Positions 1-9,479 of a DNA stretch of 64,000 nt are shown here, piece by piece (position 1 is the stretch's first letter; the number at the start of each line of letters is the position of its first letter). Under the pieces are notes generated by a model, which did no database searches, was not told the DNA's origin, and was given only the letters and a program-made list of their open reading frames with translations. The position numbers and the translations under genes are program-made. Source of the DNA: Sinorhizobium americanum. Its GTDB lineage: Bacteria > Pseudomonadota > Alphaproteobacteria > Rhizobiales > Rhizobiaceae. The stretch is taken from assembly GCF_001651855.1 (NCBI RefSeq), contig NZ_LNQC01000074.1:1-64000 (forward strand), given 5' to 3'.

Positions 1-77
1 GAAGCCGCCGGGCTTTGCCCGCGCAGATATCGCGATTCACCCAATAATTTCAGCAGTTTACCGTTTATGGACGGGCA

Positions 78-92
78 CTAGACTAAGACTAG
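78..92. repeat. 15-bp repeat, copy 1 (inverted relative to 4773-4787)
   Basis: The sequence CTAGACTAAGACTAG contains a tandem hexamer (AGACTA twice). It overlaps the TAG stop codon of the small gene read leftward from position 400. An exact reverse-complement copy lies at 4773-4787 on another stop codon. No function is known to me. Confidence 0.5.
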
Positions 93-400
93 GCCTTCGG
101 GCCGACGGGAATGATCGTCTCCCAGCTCTTGCCGGCGAGGATCACGCAGCTTCGGCCTGAGACGTCGGTGATGACCAAAGTCCAGGTGCCGCTGTCGGCG
201 GCGTAGAGCTCCATCACCGCCTGCTGATTGACCATACCGACCGCGGCCTGCTTCTCGGAATATTGCTTGGCGAGAAACTCGATCACTTTCGCACGATCGG
301 CACAATTCAGGACCGCCTGCGCACCAGCCATCTGGGGATATAGGGTTGCCGCCGCCAGAAGAATGGCGTGCGGAAGGATGCGAATTGCATTGGGTACCAT
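89..400 (-). CDS. small exported periplasmic protein, unknown function
   Basis: This gene encodes 103 aa. The ATG at 398-400 is chosen because a strong Shine-Dalgarno (GAGGAGGT) precedes it and because it begins a typical Sec signal peptide with a hydrophobic stretch ending in MAGAQA. An in-frame upstream extension is ignored. The mature part has two cysteines (in LNCADR and GRSCVI) that could form a disulfide, and a motif WTLVITDVSGRSC seen in small conserved periplasmic proteins of rhizobia. The function is not known. A promoter matching the RpoE2/EcfG general-stress consensus lies at 525-550, which suggests stress induction. The stop codon overlaps the 15-bp repeat at 78-92. Confidence 0.75.
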   Translation of the reverse strand: MVPNAIRILPHAILLAAATLYPQMAGAQAVLNCADRAKVIEFLAKQYSEKQAAVGMVNQQAVMELYAADSGTWTLVITDVSGRSCVILAGKSWETIIPVGPKA

Positions 401-524
401 AACGCACCTCCTCTCGCCGGGACTCCGGCGGAAGAGGGGTTTCCGCTGACCTGTTCCGCCGTATCCGGCATTCCTATGGTCGGCACCCAGCCGCGACCAT
501 CGCACCGCGAGCCGATGAGCACGT

Positions 525-550
525 AACGATGCTCGGCGCGCCGCCGTTCC
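525..550 (-). promoter_or_regulatory. candidate RpoE2 (EcfG) general-stress promoter
   Basis: Read leftward, GGAAC (550-546) is followed after exactly 17 bases by CGTT (528-525). This fits the S. meliloti RpoE2 consensus GGAAC-N18-19-TT. It would serve the small periplasmic gene starting at 400 with a leader of about 115 nt. It lies just downstream of the tex stop codon. Confidence 0.55.
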
Positions 551-562
551 ATTGCAGCGCTC

Positions 563-2863
563 TTATTTTTTCTTCATCGCCTCCATGAGCGCAGCGCCAA
601 ATGCACCTTGGGTCGGCGCCTGAGATTGTTGCGGTCGTGCTGCAGCATTGCGATTGCCGCTCCCAGACGACTGCCCCCTCGCCTCCCGTCCCGTTTCGGC
701 GCCTCCATCCTTGCGCATGCTGAGCCCGATGCGTTTGCGCGCCACGTCGATCTCGGTGACGCGAACCCGCACCACGTCGCCGGCCTTGACGACCTCATGC
801 GGATCTTTGACGAAACGATCGGCGAGCTGGGAGACATGCACGAGCCCGTCCTGATGCACCCCGATGTCGACGAAGGCGCCGAAGGCCGCGACATTGGTCA
901 CCGTCCCTTCGAGCTGCATGCCGACCTTCAGATCCTTGATGTCGTCGACCCCCTCGGCGAAGGTCGCCGTCTTGAAGCTCGGGCGCGGATCGCGGCCCGG
1001 CTTCTCCAGTTCGGACAGAATGTCCTTCACCGTTGGCAGACCGAATCGTTCGTCGACGAAGCTGCGCGGATCGAGTTTCTTCAGCGCCGCACTGTCACCC
1101 ATCAGCGAGCGCACATCCCGGCCGCAGGCGGCGACGATCTTCTTGGCCACGCCATAGGCCTCGGGGTGCACGGCCGAGGCGTCGAGCGGCTCGGATCCGT
1201 TGGTTATCCGCAGGAAGCCGGCGCACTGCTCGAAGGTGCGGGCACCGAGACGCGACACCTTGAGAAGATCCTGCCGCTTTGAAAAGGCCCCCATCGCATC
1301 GCGATGTGCCACGATCGCTTCGGCCGACGACTTGCCCAGGCCGGAAACACGCGCCAGCAACGGTGCCGATGCGGTGTTGAGATCGACGCCGACGGCGTTC
1401 ACCGCATCCTCGACGACGGCGTCCAAAGAACGGCTGAGGTGCGACTGGTCGACGTCGTGCTGGTACTGGCCGACGCCGATCGATTTCGGTTCGATCTTGA
1501 CCAACTCGGCAAGCGGGTCCTGCAGCCTGCGGGCGATCGACACGGCACCGCGAAGCGATACGTCGAGGTTGGGAAATTCCGCCGCCGCCGTCTCCGAAGC
1601 GGAATAGACGGAGGCGCCAGCCTCGGAAACGATCACTTTGGTCGGTTTCGGTGTCGGCATCTGGACCAGCATGTCGGAGACCAGCTTCTCCGTTTCGCGG
1701 CTGCCGGTGCCGTTGCCTATGGCGATCAGTTCGACCTTGTGCTTGCGGACGAGCGCCGCGAGTTCTGCCTGCGTGCCGCGAACGTCGTTCTTCGGAGGGA
1801 ACGGGTAGACCGTCGTCGTCTCGAGCAGCTTGCCGGTGCCGTCGACGACGGCGACCTTAACGCCGGTCCGGATGCCCGGATCGAGGCCCATGGTCGGACG
1901 CGAGCCGGCCGGCGCCGCAAGCAACAGGTCCTTGAGGTTGCGCGCAAAGACGCGGATCGCCTCCTCCTCGGCGCGCTCGCGCAGTTCGCGCACGAGGTCC
2001 AGCGACAGGGACAGCGACAGCTTGACGCGCCAGGTCCAGCCGATCACCTCCAGCAGCCATTTGTCACCGGGCAGGTGCCCGCCGACCTCGTAGGCGACGG
2101 CGATCATGCGCTCGACCGGCTTTTGCGGAGAGACCGCCTCCTGGTCGACGACGATATCGACCGAAAGGATTTCTTCATTCCAGCCGCGCAGCATCGCCAG
2201 CGCGCGATGACCCGGCGCCGTTGCCCAGCGCTCCGAGTGATCGAAGTAATCCGAGAACTTAGCCCCCGCCTCCTGCTTGCCGTCGACGACCTTCGCCCGC
2301 AGGAATGCCGTCTCCCGCATATGATTGCGCAACCGGCCCAGCAGGTCGGCGTTTTCGGTGATGCCTTCGGCAATGATGTCGCGGGCGCCGTCGAGCGCCG
2401 CCTTCACGTCCGGAACCTCGGCTGAGATGAAGACTTCCGCCCGTTCGGCCGGCGCAATCGAGCGATCGGCAAGGATCGCCTCGGCGAGCGGCCCGAGACC
2501 GCGCTCCCGGGCAATCTCCGCCTTGGTTCGCCGTTTCGGCTTGTAGGGCAGGTAGATGTCCTCGAGCTCCGCCTTGGTTACGGCGGCAGCGATCTTGCCT
2601 TCAAGCTCGTCGGTGAGCTTGCCCTGGCCACGAATCGACTCGAGAATGGACGCCCGGCGCGCTTCGAGCTCCCGCAAATAGGTGAGCCGCTCCGAGAGGG
2701 TGCGCAATTGGGTGTCGTCGAGACCGCCGGTGATCTCCTTGCGGTAGCGGGCGATGAAAGGCACCGTCGCTCCGGCATCGAGGAGTTCGACGGCGGCGCC
2801 CACCTGGGCGGCAGTCGCCTTGATCTCGCTTGCGATGATGGCGGCGATGGGCTTTGCGGTCAT
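563..2863 (-). CDS. tex: Tex-family S1 RNA-binding transcription accessory protein
   Basis: This encodes 766 aa, the normal Tex size. Tex is a cytoplasmic nucleic-acid-binding protein associated with transcription. The N-terminal helical region carries [13 protein letters not shown] YqgF/RNase H-like domain follows ([16 protein letters not shown]), then helix-hairpin-helix segments ([14 protein letters not shown]). An S1 domain lies near the C-terminus ([20 protein letters not shown]). A low-complexity Ser/Gln/Ala-rich tail ends the protein. The ATG at 2861-2863 is used because homologues begin [11 protein letters not shown] and a GGACGGA-type ribosome site precedes it. A longer in-frame reading upstream is not typical of the family. 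It appears to be a single-gene unit. Confidence 0.95.
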   Translation of the reverse strand: MTAKPIAAIIASEIKATAAQVGAAVELLDAGATVPFIARYRKEITGGLDDTQLRTLSERLTYLRELEARRASILESIRGQGKLTDELEGKIAAAVTKAELEDIYLPYKPKRRTKAEIARERGLGPLAEAILADRSIAPAERAEVFISAEVPDVKAALDGARDIIAEGITENADLLGRLRNHMRETAFLRAKVVDGKQEAGAKFSDYFDHSERWATAPGHRALAMLRGWNEEILSVDIVVDQEAVSPQKPVERMIAVAYEVGGHLPGDKWLLEVIGWTWRVKLSLSLSLDLVRELRERAEEEAIRVFARNLKDLLLAAPAGSRPTMGLDPGIRTGVKVAVVDGTGKLLETTTVYPFPPKNDVRGTQAELAALVRKHKVELIAIGNGTGSRETEKLVSDMLVQMPTPKPTKVIVSEAGASVYSASETAAAEFPNLDVSLRGAVSIARRLQDPLAELVKIEPKSIGVGQYQHDVDQSHLSRSLDAVVEDAVNAVGVDLNTASAPLLARVSGLGKSSAEAIVAHRDAMGAFSKRQDLLKVSRLGARTFEQCAGFLRITNGSEPLDASAVHPEAYGVAKKIVAACGRDVRSLMGDSAALKKLDPRSFVDERFGLPTVKDILSELEKPGRDPRPSFKTATFAEGVDDIKDLKVGMQLEGTVTNVAAFGAFVDIGVHQDGLVHVSQLADRFVKDPHEVVKAGDVVRVRVTEIDVARKRIGLSMRKDGGAETGREARGQSSGSGNRNAAARPQQSQAPTQGAFGAALMEAMKKK

Positions 2864-3014
2864 GTCTGCGTTCCGTCCGTTGTTTCCAGCCGGACCATAA
2901 AGGTGCAGATGATGAAGGCCAAGTGAGGGCTGGTAGTCGGGTACTCGAACTCCACAACAGATGGCAGATTGGCAGACTCTTATAGCGCCCGACGTCGCGG
3001 GCAAGGCGGACCCG

Positions 3015-3120
3015 CCCCTCTCTCGCGTTTAAGCCGAGGAGTAGCCCTCTTCGCGCGCGGCAGAGGGGACGAAAGGGCACGGCGCGTCTCCTTCCGCCTG
3101 CGGGGAGAAGGAGGCCGATG
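3015..3120. repeat. REP/RIME-like intergenic palindrome
   Basis: The spacer between tex and cfa holds a GC-rich palindromic segment. CTCCTTC (3088-3094) pairs with GAAGGAG (3107-3113) around an inner CCGCCTGCGGG, and the flanks carry CCTCT/AGAGG arms. This is the style of short mosaic palindromes common in Rhizobiaceae intergenic DNA. It lies about 40 bases past the cfa stop and may help end that transcript. The rest of 2864-3152 shows only the tex leader. Confidence 0.5.
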
Positions 3121-3152
3121 GGCGAGAACACCCGCCGCTTCACGAACTCTCG

Positions 3153-4409
3153 CTAGACCGCGACGAGCTCCAACCGCGAGCGGGTTTTCTCGAACTCCAG
3201 CAATTCGCGCTCCTTCGCTTCGATGTAATCGCGCGAGACCGGTACGGTCTCCAGCGACGGCGAAAGCTGGAGTTGGAAGATGAAGTGCTTGTCGTAGAGG
3301 AAGGCAGTTTCGGAAGCGGCGAGATAGAACTCCCACATCCGGAAGAAGCGTTCGTCATAGAGCTTCACCGCTTCCTCGCGCCGGGCGGCAAAACGCTCGC
3401 GCCAGGCGCGGAGCGTCCAAGCATAGTGCATCGGCAGGATCTCGATGTCCTTGACGAGCAGGCGCGTGCTTTCGACCGGCGGCAGGACCTCGGAAAGCGC
3501 CGGGATGTAGCCGCCGGGGAAGATGTACTTCTCGATCCAAGGATTGGTCGCCCAGGGCTTGTAGACCTGGCCGATCGAATGAAGCAGCATGACGCCGTCA
3601 GGCTTGAGCAGTTCCTTCATCTTGCGGAAGAAATTGCTGTAGTTGCCGATGCCCACATGCTCGAACATGCCCACGGAGACGATCCGGTCGAACTGCCGTC
3701 CCTGCAGGGTGCGGTAATCCTGCAATTCGAACCGAACGCGATCGGAAAGCCCGCGGCGGGCGGCGCGCTCGCGCGAGACCTTCAGCTGCTCCTCGCTCAG
3801 GGTGATGCCGGTGACGTCGACGCCCGTTGCTTCGGCAAGATACATCGCCAGACCGCCCCAGCCGGAACCGACCTCCAGCACGCTCTGGCCCGGCTCGAGC
3901 AGCAGCTTCGCCGCGATGTGGCGCTTCTTGGCGCGCTGCGCCTCGTCGAGCGAAATGCCCGGCGGATGGAAATAGGCGCAGGAATATTGCCAGTCCTCGT
4001 CGAGGAAGAGGTTGAAGAGCTTGCCGTCAAGATCGTAATGATGGGCGACATTGTATCGGTTGCGGTTGACCGGCAGCCGACTTTTTAGCTGCTGACGCAA
4101 TACGTGCCCAAGTGCGACGATGGAGTTGGCAAAGGTCGCCGCGTTTTCCACACCATTGCTCTTGATGATCGCCAGGACGTCGAAAATATCGCCCTCTTCG
4201 ATCACGATACGGCCGTCCATGTACATTTCGCCGAATTTCAGGCCGGGGTCGTACAATATGGCCTTTTCCGCCTCATCATCCGTTATATGCATGGCGGCGG
4301 GCTTCCCCGTACCATCACCAAGAACAACTTTCCTTCCCGATGAAAAGATGACCGTCAGAGTTCCCTTCTGGACAAGACGGCGAAGCAACTTCAACAATGC
4401 TGCATTCAT
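3153..4409 (-). CDS. cfa: cyclopropane-fatty-acyl-phospholipid synthase
   Basis: This encodes 418 aa. It is a cytoplasmic, membrane-associated methyltransferase that uses S-adenosylmethionine to convert unsaturated phospholipid acyl chains to cyclopropane chains. The SAM-binding motif VLEVGSGWGG is at residues 177-186. The family block YNVAHHYDLDGKLFNLFLD and the catalytic-region Cys in DWQYSCAYF (C144) precede it. The N-terminal lipid-binding region is complete. The ATG at 4407-4409 is chosen for its preceding GAGGTTGG ribosome site and its fit to the family start. Rhizobia often carry more than one cfa copy, and which one this is cannot be told here. Cyclopropanation usually rises in stationary phase or acid. 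Confidence 0.93.
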   Translation of the reverse strand: MNAALLKLLRRLVQKGTLTVIFSSGRKVVLGDGTGKPAAMHITDDEAEKAILYDPGLKFGEMYMDGRIVIEEGDIFDVLAIIKSNGVENAATFANSIVALGHVLRQQLKSRLPVNRNRYNVAHHYDLDGKLFNLFLDEDWQYSCAYFHPPGISLDEAQRAKKRHIAAKLLLEPGQSVLEVGSGWGGLAMYLAEATGVDVTGITLSEEQLKVSRERAARRGLSDRVRFELQDYRTLQGRQFDRIVSVGMFEHVGIGNYSNFFRKMKELLKPDGVMLLHSIGQVYKPWATNPWIEKYIFPGGYIPALSEVLPPVESTRLLVKDIEILPMHYAWTLRAWRERFAARREEAVKLYDERFFRMWEFYLAASETAFLYDKHFIFQLQLSPSLETVPVSRDYIEAKERELLEFEKTRSRLELVAV

Positions 4410-4783
4410 ATCCAACCTCAGCGCCAGACCTATACGGACATATGGGTTCTTCCGCATGGAGCGGGCGGTTCGGGTCGGCCTCCGGAAGGTGCGCGCCGCA
4501 ACAGCGCTGGTTGAGTCCAGAAGCAGCGAGAACCGGCTCGGGCAAGCCTCACGGCCTCCGGCGGGCTGGCGCCGTGCAAAGGCACGGGGCTGCAACCGGG
4601 ATGTCGTCAGGCCAGCCTCGTGAGGCTCCTATCCATCAGAACTTACATTAACTTAGCGGCGTTCGGCGGTTAATCAATGGGGTTGTGCTGTGGCCCCTCA
4701 AGGATTTGCTTCCTTAGTACAATCCGAAAAAATCGGACGCCTGCCGGAGTGGGGTTGCCCGCGAGTGACCCGCTAGTCTTAGT
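4410..4783. other. intergenic region upstream of cfa
   Basis: This 374-base gap contains no supported gene. It holds the presumed cfa promoter and leader. A small palindrome TCCGA-N5-TCGGA is at 4723-4737, and the second copy of the 15-bp repeat is at its right end. I see no convincing promoter boxes. Confidence 0.5.
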
Positions 4784-4787
4784 CTAG
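4773..4787. repeat. 15-bp repeat, copy 2 (inverted relative to 78-92)
   Basis: CTAGTCTTAGTCTAG is the exact reverse complement of 78-92. It overlaps the TAG stop (4784-4786) of the glutathionyl-hydroquinone reductase gene. The two copies bracket the small periplasmic gene, tex and cfa. Confidence 0.5.
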
Positions 4788-5782
4788 GCGCCGAAAACTC
4801 CGAGACCGGCAAGACGTGATCGATCATGTGGGCGATCGAAGTCGATCACGGGACCCGCCGGCACGATCCCGGTGGGATTGATGTGCCTGATACCGTAGTA
4901 TCCGCGCTTGATATCCTCGATCCGGACGGTTTCACGAATTCCCGGCCACTGGTAGAGCTCGCGCAGGTAGTTGGAGAGGCAGGGATAATCGTCGAGCCGG
5001 CGGAGATTGCATTTGAAGGCGCCGTGATAGGCGGCGTCGAAGCGGATCAGGGTCACGAAGAGGCGGATGTCTGCCTCGGTCAGATATTCGCCTGCGAGAT
5101 ATCGTTTCACGTCGAGATGCCACTCGAGTTCGTCGAGCATGTCGAAAAGGACCATGACGGCCTCCTCGTAGGCGGTCTGGGTCTTGGCGAATCCGGCCCG
5201 GTAGACGCCATTGTTCACAGACGCGTAGATCGGCCCGTTCCAGCGATCGATGGCGGCACGGAGCGCCGACGGATAGAAGTCGAGGCGGTTGCCGGACAAG
5301 TGGTCGAAGGCCGTGTTGAGGATGCGAAGGATGTCGGCCGACTCGTTGTTGACGATGCGCCCTTCCTGCATGTCCCAGAGCACAGGGACGGAGACCTTGC
5401 CGGTATAGGCCGGGTCACTCGCGGTATAAAGCTGATGATGGTAGCGGATGCGGCCGACGCGGCTGCCTGCATCCACAGGCTCGTCATAGGTCCACCCGTC
5501 CTCCCTGAGGACGGGATTTGCGGCCGTAAGCCCGACGATCTCCCGAAGTCCCTTGAGATTGCGCATGGCGATCGTCCGGGAAGCCCAGGGGCAGAGATAG
5601 GAGACAAACAACCGGTAACGTCCCGCTTCGGCGGCGGATGCCGGCTGGCCGTCGGGCCCGGATTGCCCGTCAGCGGTGATCCAATTGCGGAAGCGGGTCG
5701 GCTCGCGATGGAACGCACCGTCCTTCATCTCGCTTGCCGCGACATCATTCTTGACCCATTTTCCCTGGACGAGCTGCGGCAC
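4784..5782 (-). CDS. glutathionyl-hydroquinone reductase (Xi-class GST, YqjG/ECM4-like)
   Basis: This encodes 332 aa, the full length for Xi-class glutathione transferases. These cytoplasmic enzymes reduce glutathionyl-hydroquinones and recycle quinone adducts. The hallmark CPWA motif with the catalytic cysteine is present (SYLCPWASRT, C64). The C-terminal helical domain follows (YLAGEYLTEADIRLFVTLIRFDAAY). The start is GTG at 5780-5782, preceded by an AGGAGAAC ribosome site. It stands alone, divergent from the glycerophosphodiesterase gene. The stop codon lies inside the 15-bp repeat. The physiological substrate is unknown. Confidence 0.93.
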   Translation of the reverse strand: MPQLVQGKWVKNDVAASEMKDGAFHREPTRFRNWITADGQSGPDGQPASAAEAGRYRLFVSYLCPWASRTIAMRNLKGLREIVGLTAANPVLREDGWTYDEPVDAGSRVGRIRYHHQLYTASDPAYTGKVSVPVLWDMQEGRIVNNESADILRILNTAFDHLSGNRLDFYPSALRAAIDRWNGPIYASVNNGVYRAGFAKTQTAYEEAVMVLFDMLDELEWHLDVKRYLAGEYLTEADIRLFVTLIRFDAAYHGAFKCNLRRLDDYPCLSNYLRELYQWPGIRETVRIEDIKRGYYGIRHINPTGIVPAGPVIDFDRPHDRSRLAGLGVFGA

Positions 5783-5964
5783 CTAAGTTCTCCTGTGGCA
5801 TTGCATTGGGCGGTTCGGGAGCCTACCTCCCATGGGGCTCACTACCGGTCAATCGCGCGCCGAGGTGACAGTTTGTTCGCAATCGGCATCACAGGAAGCG
5901 TGACGGCGCACGTGCGGAAGCGCCGCTATGCCGAGCAGAGCACGGTGCGAGAGGAGGATTTACG

Positions 5965-6963
5965 ATGAGGAAACTCGCCGTCATCGCCGTCGTCGCGGTC
6001 ATCATCGTCGCCATCGTCTGGGTCCTCAACACGTCCTATCTCGTGACACCGCCCGCCGGCGCCGCGAAGGTTCTCGCCCATCGCGGCATTCATCAGGTCT
6101 TCAGTCTGGACGAGGTGGGCAACGACACCTGCACGGCTGAGCGTATCGAACCGCCGCGCCATGCCTATCTCGAGAACACGATCGCCTCCATGCGCGCAGC
6201 ACTCGACAGCGGCGCCGAGGTGATCGAACTGGATGTCCACCTGACGCCGGACCGCCAGTTCGCCGTCTTCCACGATTGGACGCTCGACTGCCGCACCAAT
6301 GGAGCGGGCGTCACGGAAGAGACGCCGATGTCCAAGCTGAAGACGCTCGACATCGGTTACGGCTACACGGCGGACGGCGGCAAGACGTTTCCCTTCCGCG
6401 GCCAGGGAGAAGGCGAGATGCCGACACTGAGGGAAGTCTTCACCGCCCTGCCCCACGGCCGCTTCCTGATCAATTTCAAGAGCGAGCGGCGCGAGGAAGG
6501 TGCGACCCTTGCCGTGATGCTGCGGTTTCACCCGGAGTGGCGCAAATTGATCTTCGGGGTCTACGGAGGCAGAGCGCCGACGCAGGAGACCCTGCGGTTG
6601 GTCGGCGGGCTGAGGGGCTACGACCGGCAATCCACCATGGCCTGCCTTGGCCGCTATGCCGCCTATGGCTGGACGGGGATCTTGCCCGAAGCCTGCAGCG
6701 ATACGCTGATCGTCGTACCCGCCAATTACGCGCCCTTTCTGTGGGGGTGGCCGAATCGATTTGCCGCCCGAATGCAGGCCGCCGGAAGCGAGATCATCCT
6801 GCTCGGGCCGCATCGTGGCGGCGACTTCACATCCGGAATCGACAGCGCCGAACAGCTCGCCCTCGTTCCGGAGAATTTTTCCGGCTACGTCTGGACCAAT
6901 CGGGCCGAGACGATCGGACCGCTTCTGAACAAGAGGCTCGCCGCCTCGAATGACCAAAAATAG
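5965..6963 (+). CDS. membrane-anchored glycerophosphodiester phosphodiesterase family protein
   Basis: This encodes 332 aa. The family hydrolyses glycerophosphodiesters to an alcohol and glycerol-3-phosphate. An N-terminal hydrophobic segment (residues 4-22) is an uncleaved anchor or signal, so the enzyme should face the periplasm. The GDPD signature residues are visible: HRG (H39), ENTIASM, the metal-binding pair in VIELDVHLT, and FHDWTLD. A GAGAGGAGG ribosome site lies just upstream of the ATG. The last third (AACSDTL..GWPNRF) is less typical, and substrate specificity cannot be assigned. It converges on era with a 16-base gap. Confidence 0.88.
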   Translation: MRKLAVIAVVAVIIVAIVWVLNTSYLVTPPAGAAKVLAHRGIHQVFSLDEVGNDTCTAERIEPPRHAYLENTIASMRAALDSGAEVIELDVHLTPDRQFAVFHDWTLDCRTNGAGVTEETPMSKLKTLDIGYGYTADGGKTFPFRGQGEGEMPTLREVFTALPHGRFLINFKSERREEGATLAVMLRFHPEWRKLIFGVYGGRAPTQETLRLVGGLRGYDRQSTMACLGRYAAYGWTGILPEACSDTLIVVPANYAPFLWGWPNRFAARMQAAGSEIILLGPHRGGDFTSGIDSAEQLALVPENFSGYVWTNRAETIGPLLNKRLAASNDQK

Positions 6964-6979
6964 CCGCTACGTTAACCGC

Positions 6980-7909
6980 TTATCTGGGAAAATCGAGGCC
7001 CATTTCGCGGAAACGCTCCGGATCGTCACCCCAGTTCTCGCGCACCTTGACGAACAGAAAGAGGTGCACGGGCTGCTCCAGGATCTCGGAAATTTCCTTC
7101 CGGGCCGCGGTCGAGATCGCCTTGATCGCCTCCCCGCCCTTGCCGAGCGCGATCTTCTTCTGACTGTCGCGCTCGACATAGATCACCTGCTCTATGCGCA
7201 CCGAGCCGTCCTTGCGCTCCTCCCATTTCTCCGTCTCGACGTGGGACGCGTAAGGGAGTTCCTGATGCAGGCGCAGGAACAGCTTCTCGCGGGTGATCTC
7301 GGCGGCGAGCTGCCGCATCGGCAAATCGGAAATCTGGTCCTCCGGATAGTACCACGGCCCCTCCGGCAGTGCCGTGGCGAGATAATCCATGAGATCCTTG
7401 CAGCCGGAGCCAGTAAGTGCCGAAATCATGAAGGTACGCTCGAACGGAACGACTTCGTTAGCGGCGGCCGCAAGCTTCAAGAGGTCCTCCGGGCGAACCC
7501 GGTCGATCTTGTTGAGGACCAGGATCTTCGGCTGGTGAACGTCCTTAAGACCCTGGAGGATCGTTTCGGCGTCGCCCTTCAGTCCGCGCTCGCTGTCGAT
7601 CAGCAGCATGATCAGGTCGGCATCCTTCGCGCCGCCCCAGGCCGTCGTCACCATGGCCCGGTCGAGCCGGCGTCGCGGCTTGAAGATGCCGGGCGTGTCC
7701 ATGAAGACGATCTGGGTCCTGTCATGAATGGCAATGCCGCGGATGATCGCCCGCGTCGTCTGCACCTTGTGGCTGACGATCGATACCTTCGCGCCGACCA
7801 GGTGGTTCACCAACGTCGATTTGCCTGCATTCGTTGCGCCGATCAACGCCACGAAGCCCGAGCGGGTCGCCGTGCCGTCGGCGCCCGTAACCTGTTCCTT
7901 GTCCGTCAT
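6980..7909 (-). CDS. era: GTPase Era
   Basis: This encodes 309 aa. Era is an essential GTPase that binds 16S rRNA near its 3' end and assists 30S subunit maturation. The G1 loop GATNAGKST (24-32), G3 DTPG, G4 NKID and the C-terminal KH domain (ALGKGGEAIKAISTAARKEI) are all present. The ATG at 7907-7909 with GACGGAAG upstream is preferred over a TTG further upstream that would overlap rnc. It lies 8 bases after rnc, in a lepB-rnc-era unit. recO, often next to era, is not seen downstream. The next gene is convergent. Confidence 0.97.
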   Translation of the reverse strand: MTDKEQVTGADGTATRSGFVALIGATNAGKSTLVNHLVGAKVSIVSHKVQTTRAIIRGIAIHDRTQIVFMDTPGIFKPRRRLDRAMVTTAWGGAKDADLIMLLIDSERGLKGDAETILQGLKDVHQPKILVLNKIDRVRPEDLLKLAAAANEVVPFERTFMISALTGSGCKDLMDYLATALPEGPWYYPEDQISDLPMRQLAAEITREKLFLRLHQELPYASHVETEKWEERKDGSVRIEQVIYVERDSQKKIALGKGGEAIKAISTAARKEISEILEQPVHLFLFVKVRENWGDDPERFREMGLDFPR

Positions 7910-7917
7910 AGCTTCCG

Positions 7918-8637
7918 TCAATTTCCGGCAGACTGTTTCTGCCAAACACCTTCGCGTTCCAACAATCGCATTGCAGCGATCTGCTCGGCTCCGCGCTTCG
8001 AGCGATCGGTCCCGGTTTCCGGCTCGATGCCGTCGACCTCGACGGTCACGGTGAAACGCGGATCGTGGTCGGGACCGGAGCGATCATCCGTCCTGTATCT
8101 CGGCGCAACCCCGAACTTGGCGTGCGCCCATTCCTGCAATTCCGTCTTGGCGTCTCGGCGGGCACCGTCGGCGCTTGCGGCGCGATCGGTCCAGTGCCGC
8201 AGCACGAAGCGACGCGCCGCCTCCAGGCCGCCATCGAGATAGATCGCGGCGATCAGCGACTCTACCACATCGGCCCGCACATTCATCATGTGCTTGCCGG
8301 TGATCTTCTTCACGTCGGAGCCGGTGCGAATGAATTCGTGCAGCGACAACTCGTCGGCCACCCGGGCGCAGCTCTCGGCGCTGACAAGTTGGTTCAATCG
8401 AACCGACAGCTCTCCCTCATTGGCGTCGAGAAAGGTCTGGAACAAAAGTTCGGCGACGCAAAGTCCGAGAACGCGGTCGCCGAGGAATTCAAGCCGCTGA
8501 TAGTTGCTTGCCCGCGCATTGCGGGCGCTGGAATGGGTCAGCGCGCGGTCGAGGCGCTCCTTCTCGGCGAACTGATAACCGATCGCGGTCTCGAGCCTCG
8601 CCCGATCCTCCGCGCTCAGCGACCGTCCCTTCATCAT
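7918..8637 (-). CDS. rnc: ribonuclease III
   Basis: This encodes 239 aa. RNase III cuts double-stranded RNA in rRNA precursors and regulatory RNA duplexes. The signature NYQRLEFLGDRVLGL contains the catalytic acidic residues (E50, D54). A second acidic motif is in DVVESLIAAIYLDGG. A C-terminal dsRNA-binding domain follows (DAKTELQEWAHAKFG). The start codon overlaps the lepB stop (ATGA), so translational coupling is likely. The operon arrangement lepB-rnc-era is usual in alphaproteobacteria. Confidence 0.97.
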   Translation of the reverse strand: MMKGRSLSAEDRARLETAIGYQFAEKERLDRALTHSSARNARASNYQRLEFLGDRVLGLCVAELLFQTFLDANEGELSVRLNQLVSAESCARVADELSLHEFIRTGSDVKKITGKHMMNVRADVVESLIAAIYLDGGLEAARRFVLRHWTDRAASADGARRDAKTELQEWAHAKFGVAPRYRTDDRSGPDHDPRFTVTVEVDGIEPETGTDRSKRGAEQIAAMRLLEREGVWQKQSAGN

Positions 8638-9377
8638 TCGACAACCTTGAACAGCCGGTCGTAACGCAGATTCGCCGGCCAGTTCCAGATTTTTAGGAAG
8701 GACGTGTCATTGCCGAGGGAGAAGAAAATCATGCTGGCGCGACCGACCAGGTTTTCCGCCGGCACGAAACCGACGTCGAAGCGGCTGTCCGAGGAATTGT
8801 CCCTGTTGTCGCCCATCATGAAATAATGGCCTTCCGGCACCAGGAATTCGCGGGTGTTGTCTCCGCTGGAATCCGGGAACTGGTCGAGCGTGTCATAGGT
8901 CACACCCGTGTCCAAGGTCTCGCGGTAGACGGGCACGTCGCCGCCGGTGTCATAATTATCGTCTGCACGGAAGGTTCCGTCGGGGACCCGATCGACCGGC
9001 TTGCCGTTGACGTGGAGGACACCGTTCCTGACCTGAATTCGGTCGCCCGGCAGGCCTACGACACGCTTGATATAGTCGATGTCCGGATTGGGCGGAAAGC
9101 GGAAGACGACGATATCGCCGCGCTTCGGCTCGCTCGCAAAGATCCGGCCGCTGAAAAGGTCCGGCGAAAAGGGCAGCGAGTATTTCGAATAGCCGTAGGC
9201 GAACTTGTTGACGAAGATATAGTCGCCGACGAGCAGCGTCGGCATCATCGAGCCGGACGGAATCGTGAAAGGCTGGAAGAAAACGGTGCGGATGACCAAA
9301 GCCAGGAGCAGCGCCTGAACAATGACCTTCACATTCTCCCAGAGGGCGCTCTGGTGCGTTTCTGTCTTTTCTTCCAC
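8634..9377 (-). CDS. lepB: signal peptidase I
   Basis: This is the inner-membrane serine/lysine protease that removes Sec and Tat signal peptides in the periplasm. Counting from the GTG at 9375-9377 gives 247 aa. One N-terminal membrane segment (VKVIVQALLLALVIRTVFF) precedes the catalytic Ser in IPSGSMMPT (S43). The general-base Lys is in YIKRVVGLPGD (K104). The C-terminal box GDNRDNSSDSRF is intact. I chose this GTG for its AAGGAAG ribosome site. A GTG at 9417-9419 would add 14 residues but has a poor ribosome site. The gene leads the lepB-rnc-era unit. Confidence 0.95.
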   Translation of the reverse strand: MEEKTETHQSALWENVKVIVQALLLALVIRTVFFQPFTIPSGSMMPTLLVGDYIFVNKFAYGYSKYSLPFSPDLFSGRIFASEPKRGDIVVFRFPPNPDIDYIKRVVGLPGDRIQVRNGVLHVNGKPVDRVPDGTFRADDNYDTGGDVPVYRETLDTGVTYDTLDQFPDSSGDNTREFLVPEGHYFMMGDNRDNSSDSRFDVGFVPAENLVGRASMIFFSLGNDTSFLKIWNWPANLRYDRLFKVVE

Positions 9378-9479
9378 GCTCAGTTCTTCCTTGTCGTCCT
9401 GCCGCGCAACCGCATCCACGTGTTCACCGGGTCAGTTCGCTTCAAGCGACTGCCGGAGCCGGCACTATCCGGCAGTGCT

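Noticed and set aside
1304-2425. Long rightward reading frame opposite tex
   Set aside because: High-GC antisense shadow of a clear Tex coding region; no domain content or start signal.
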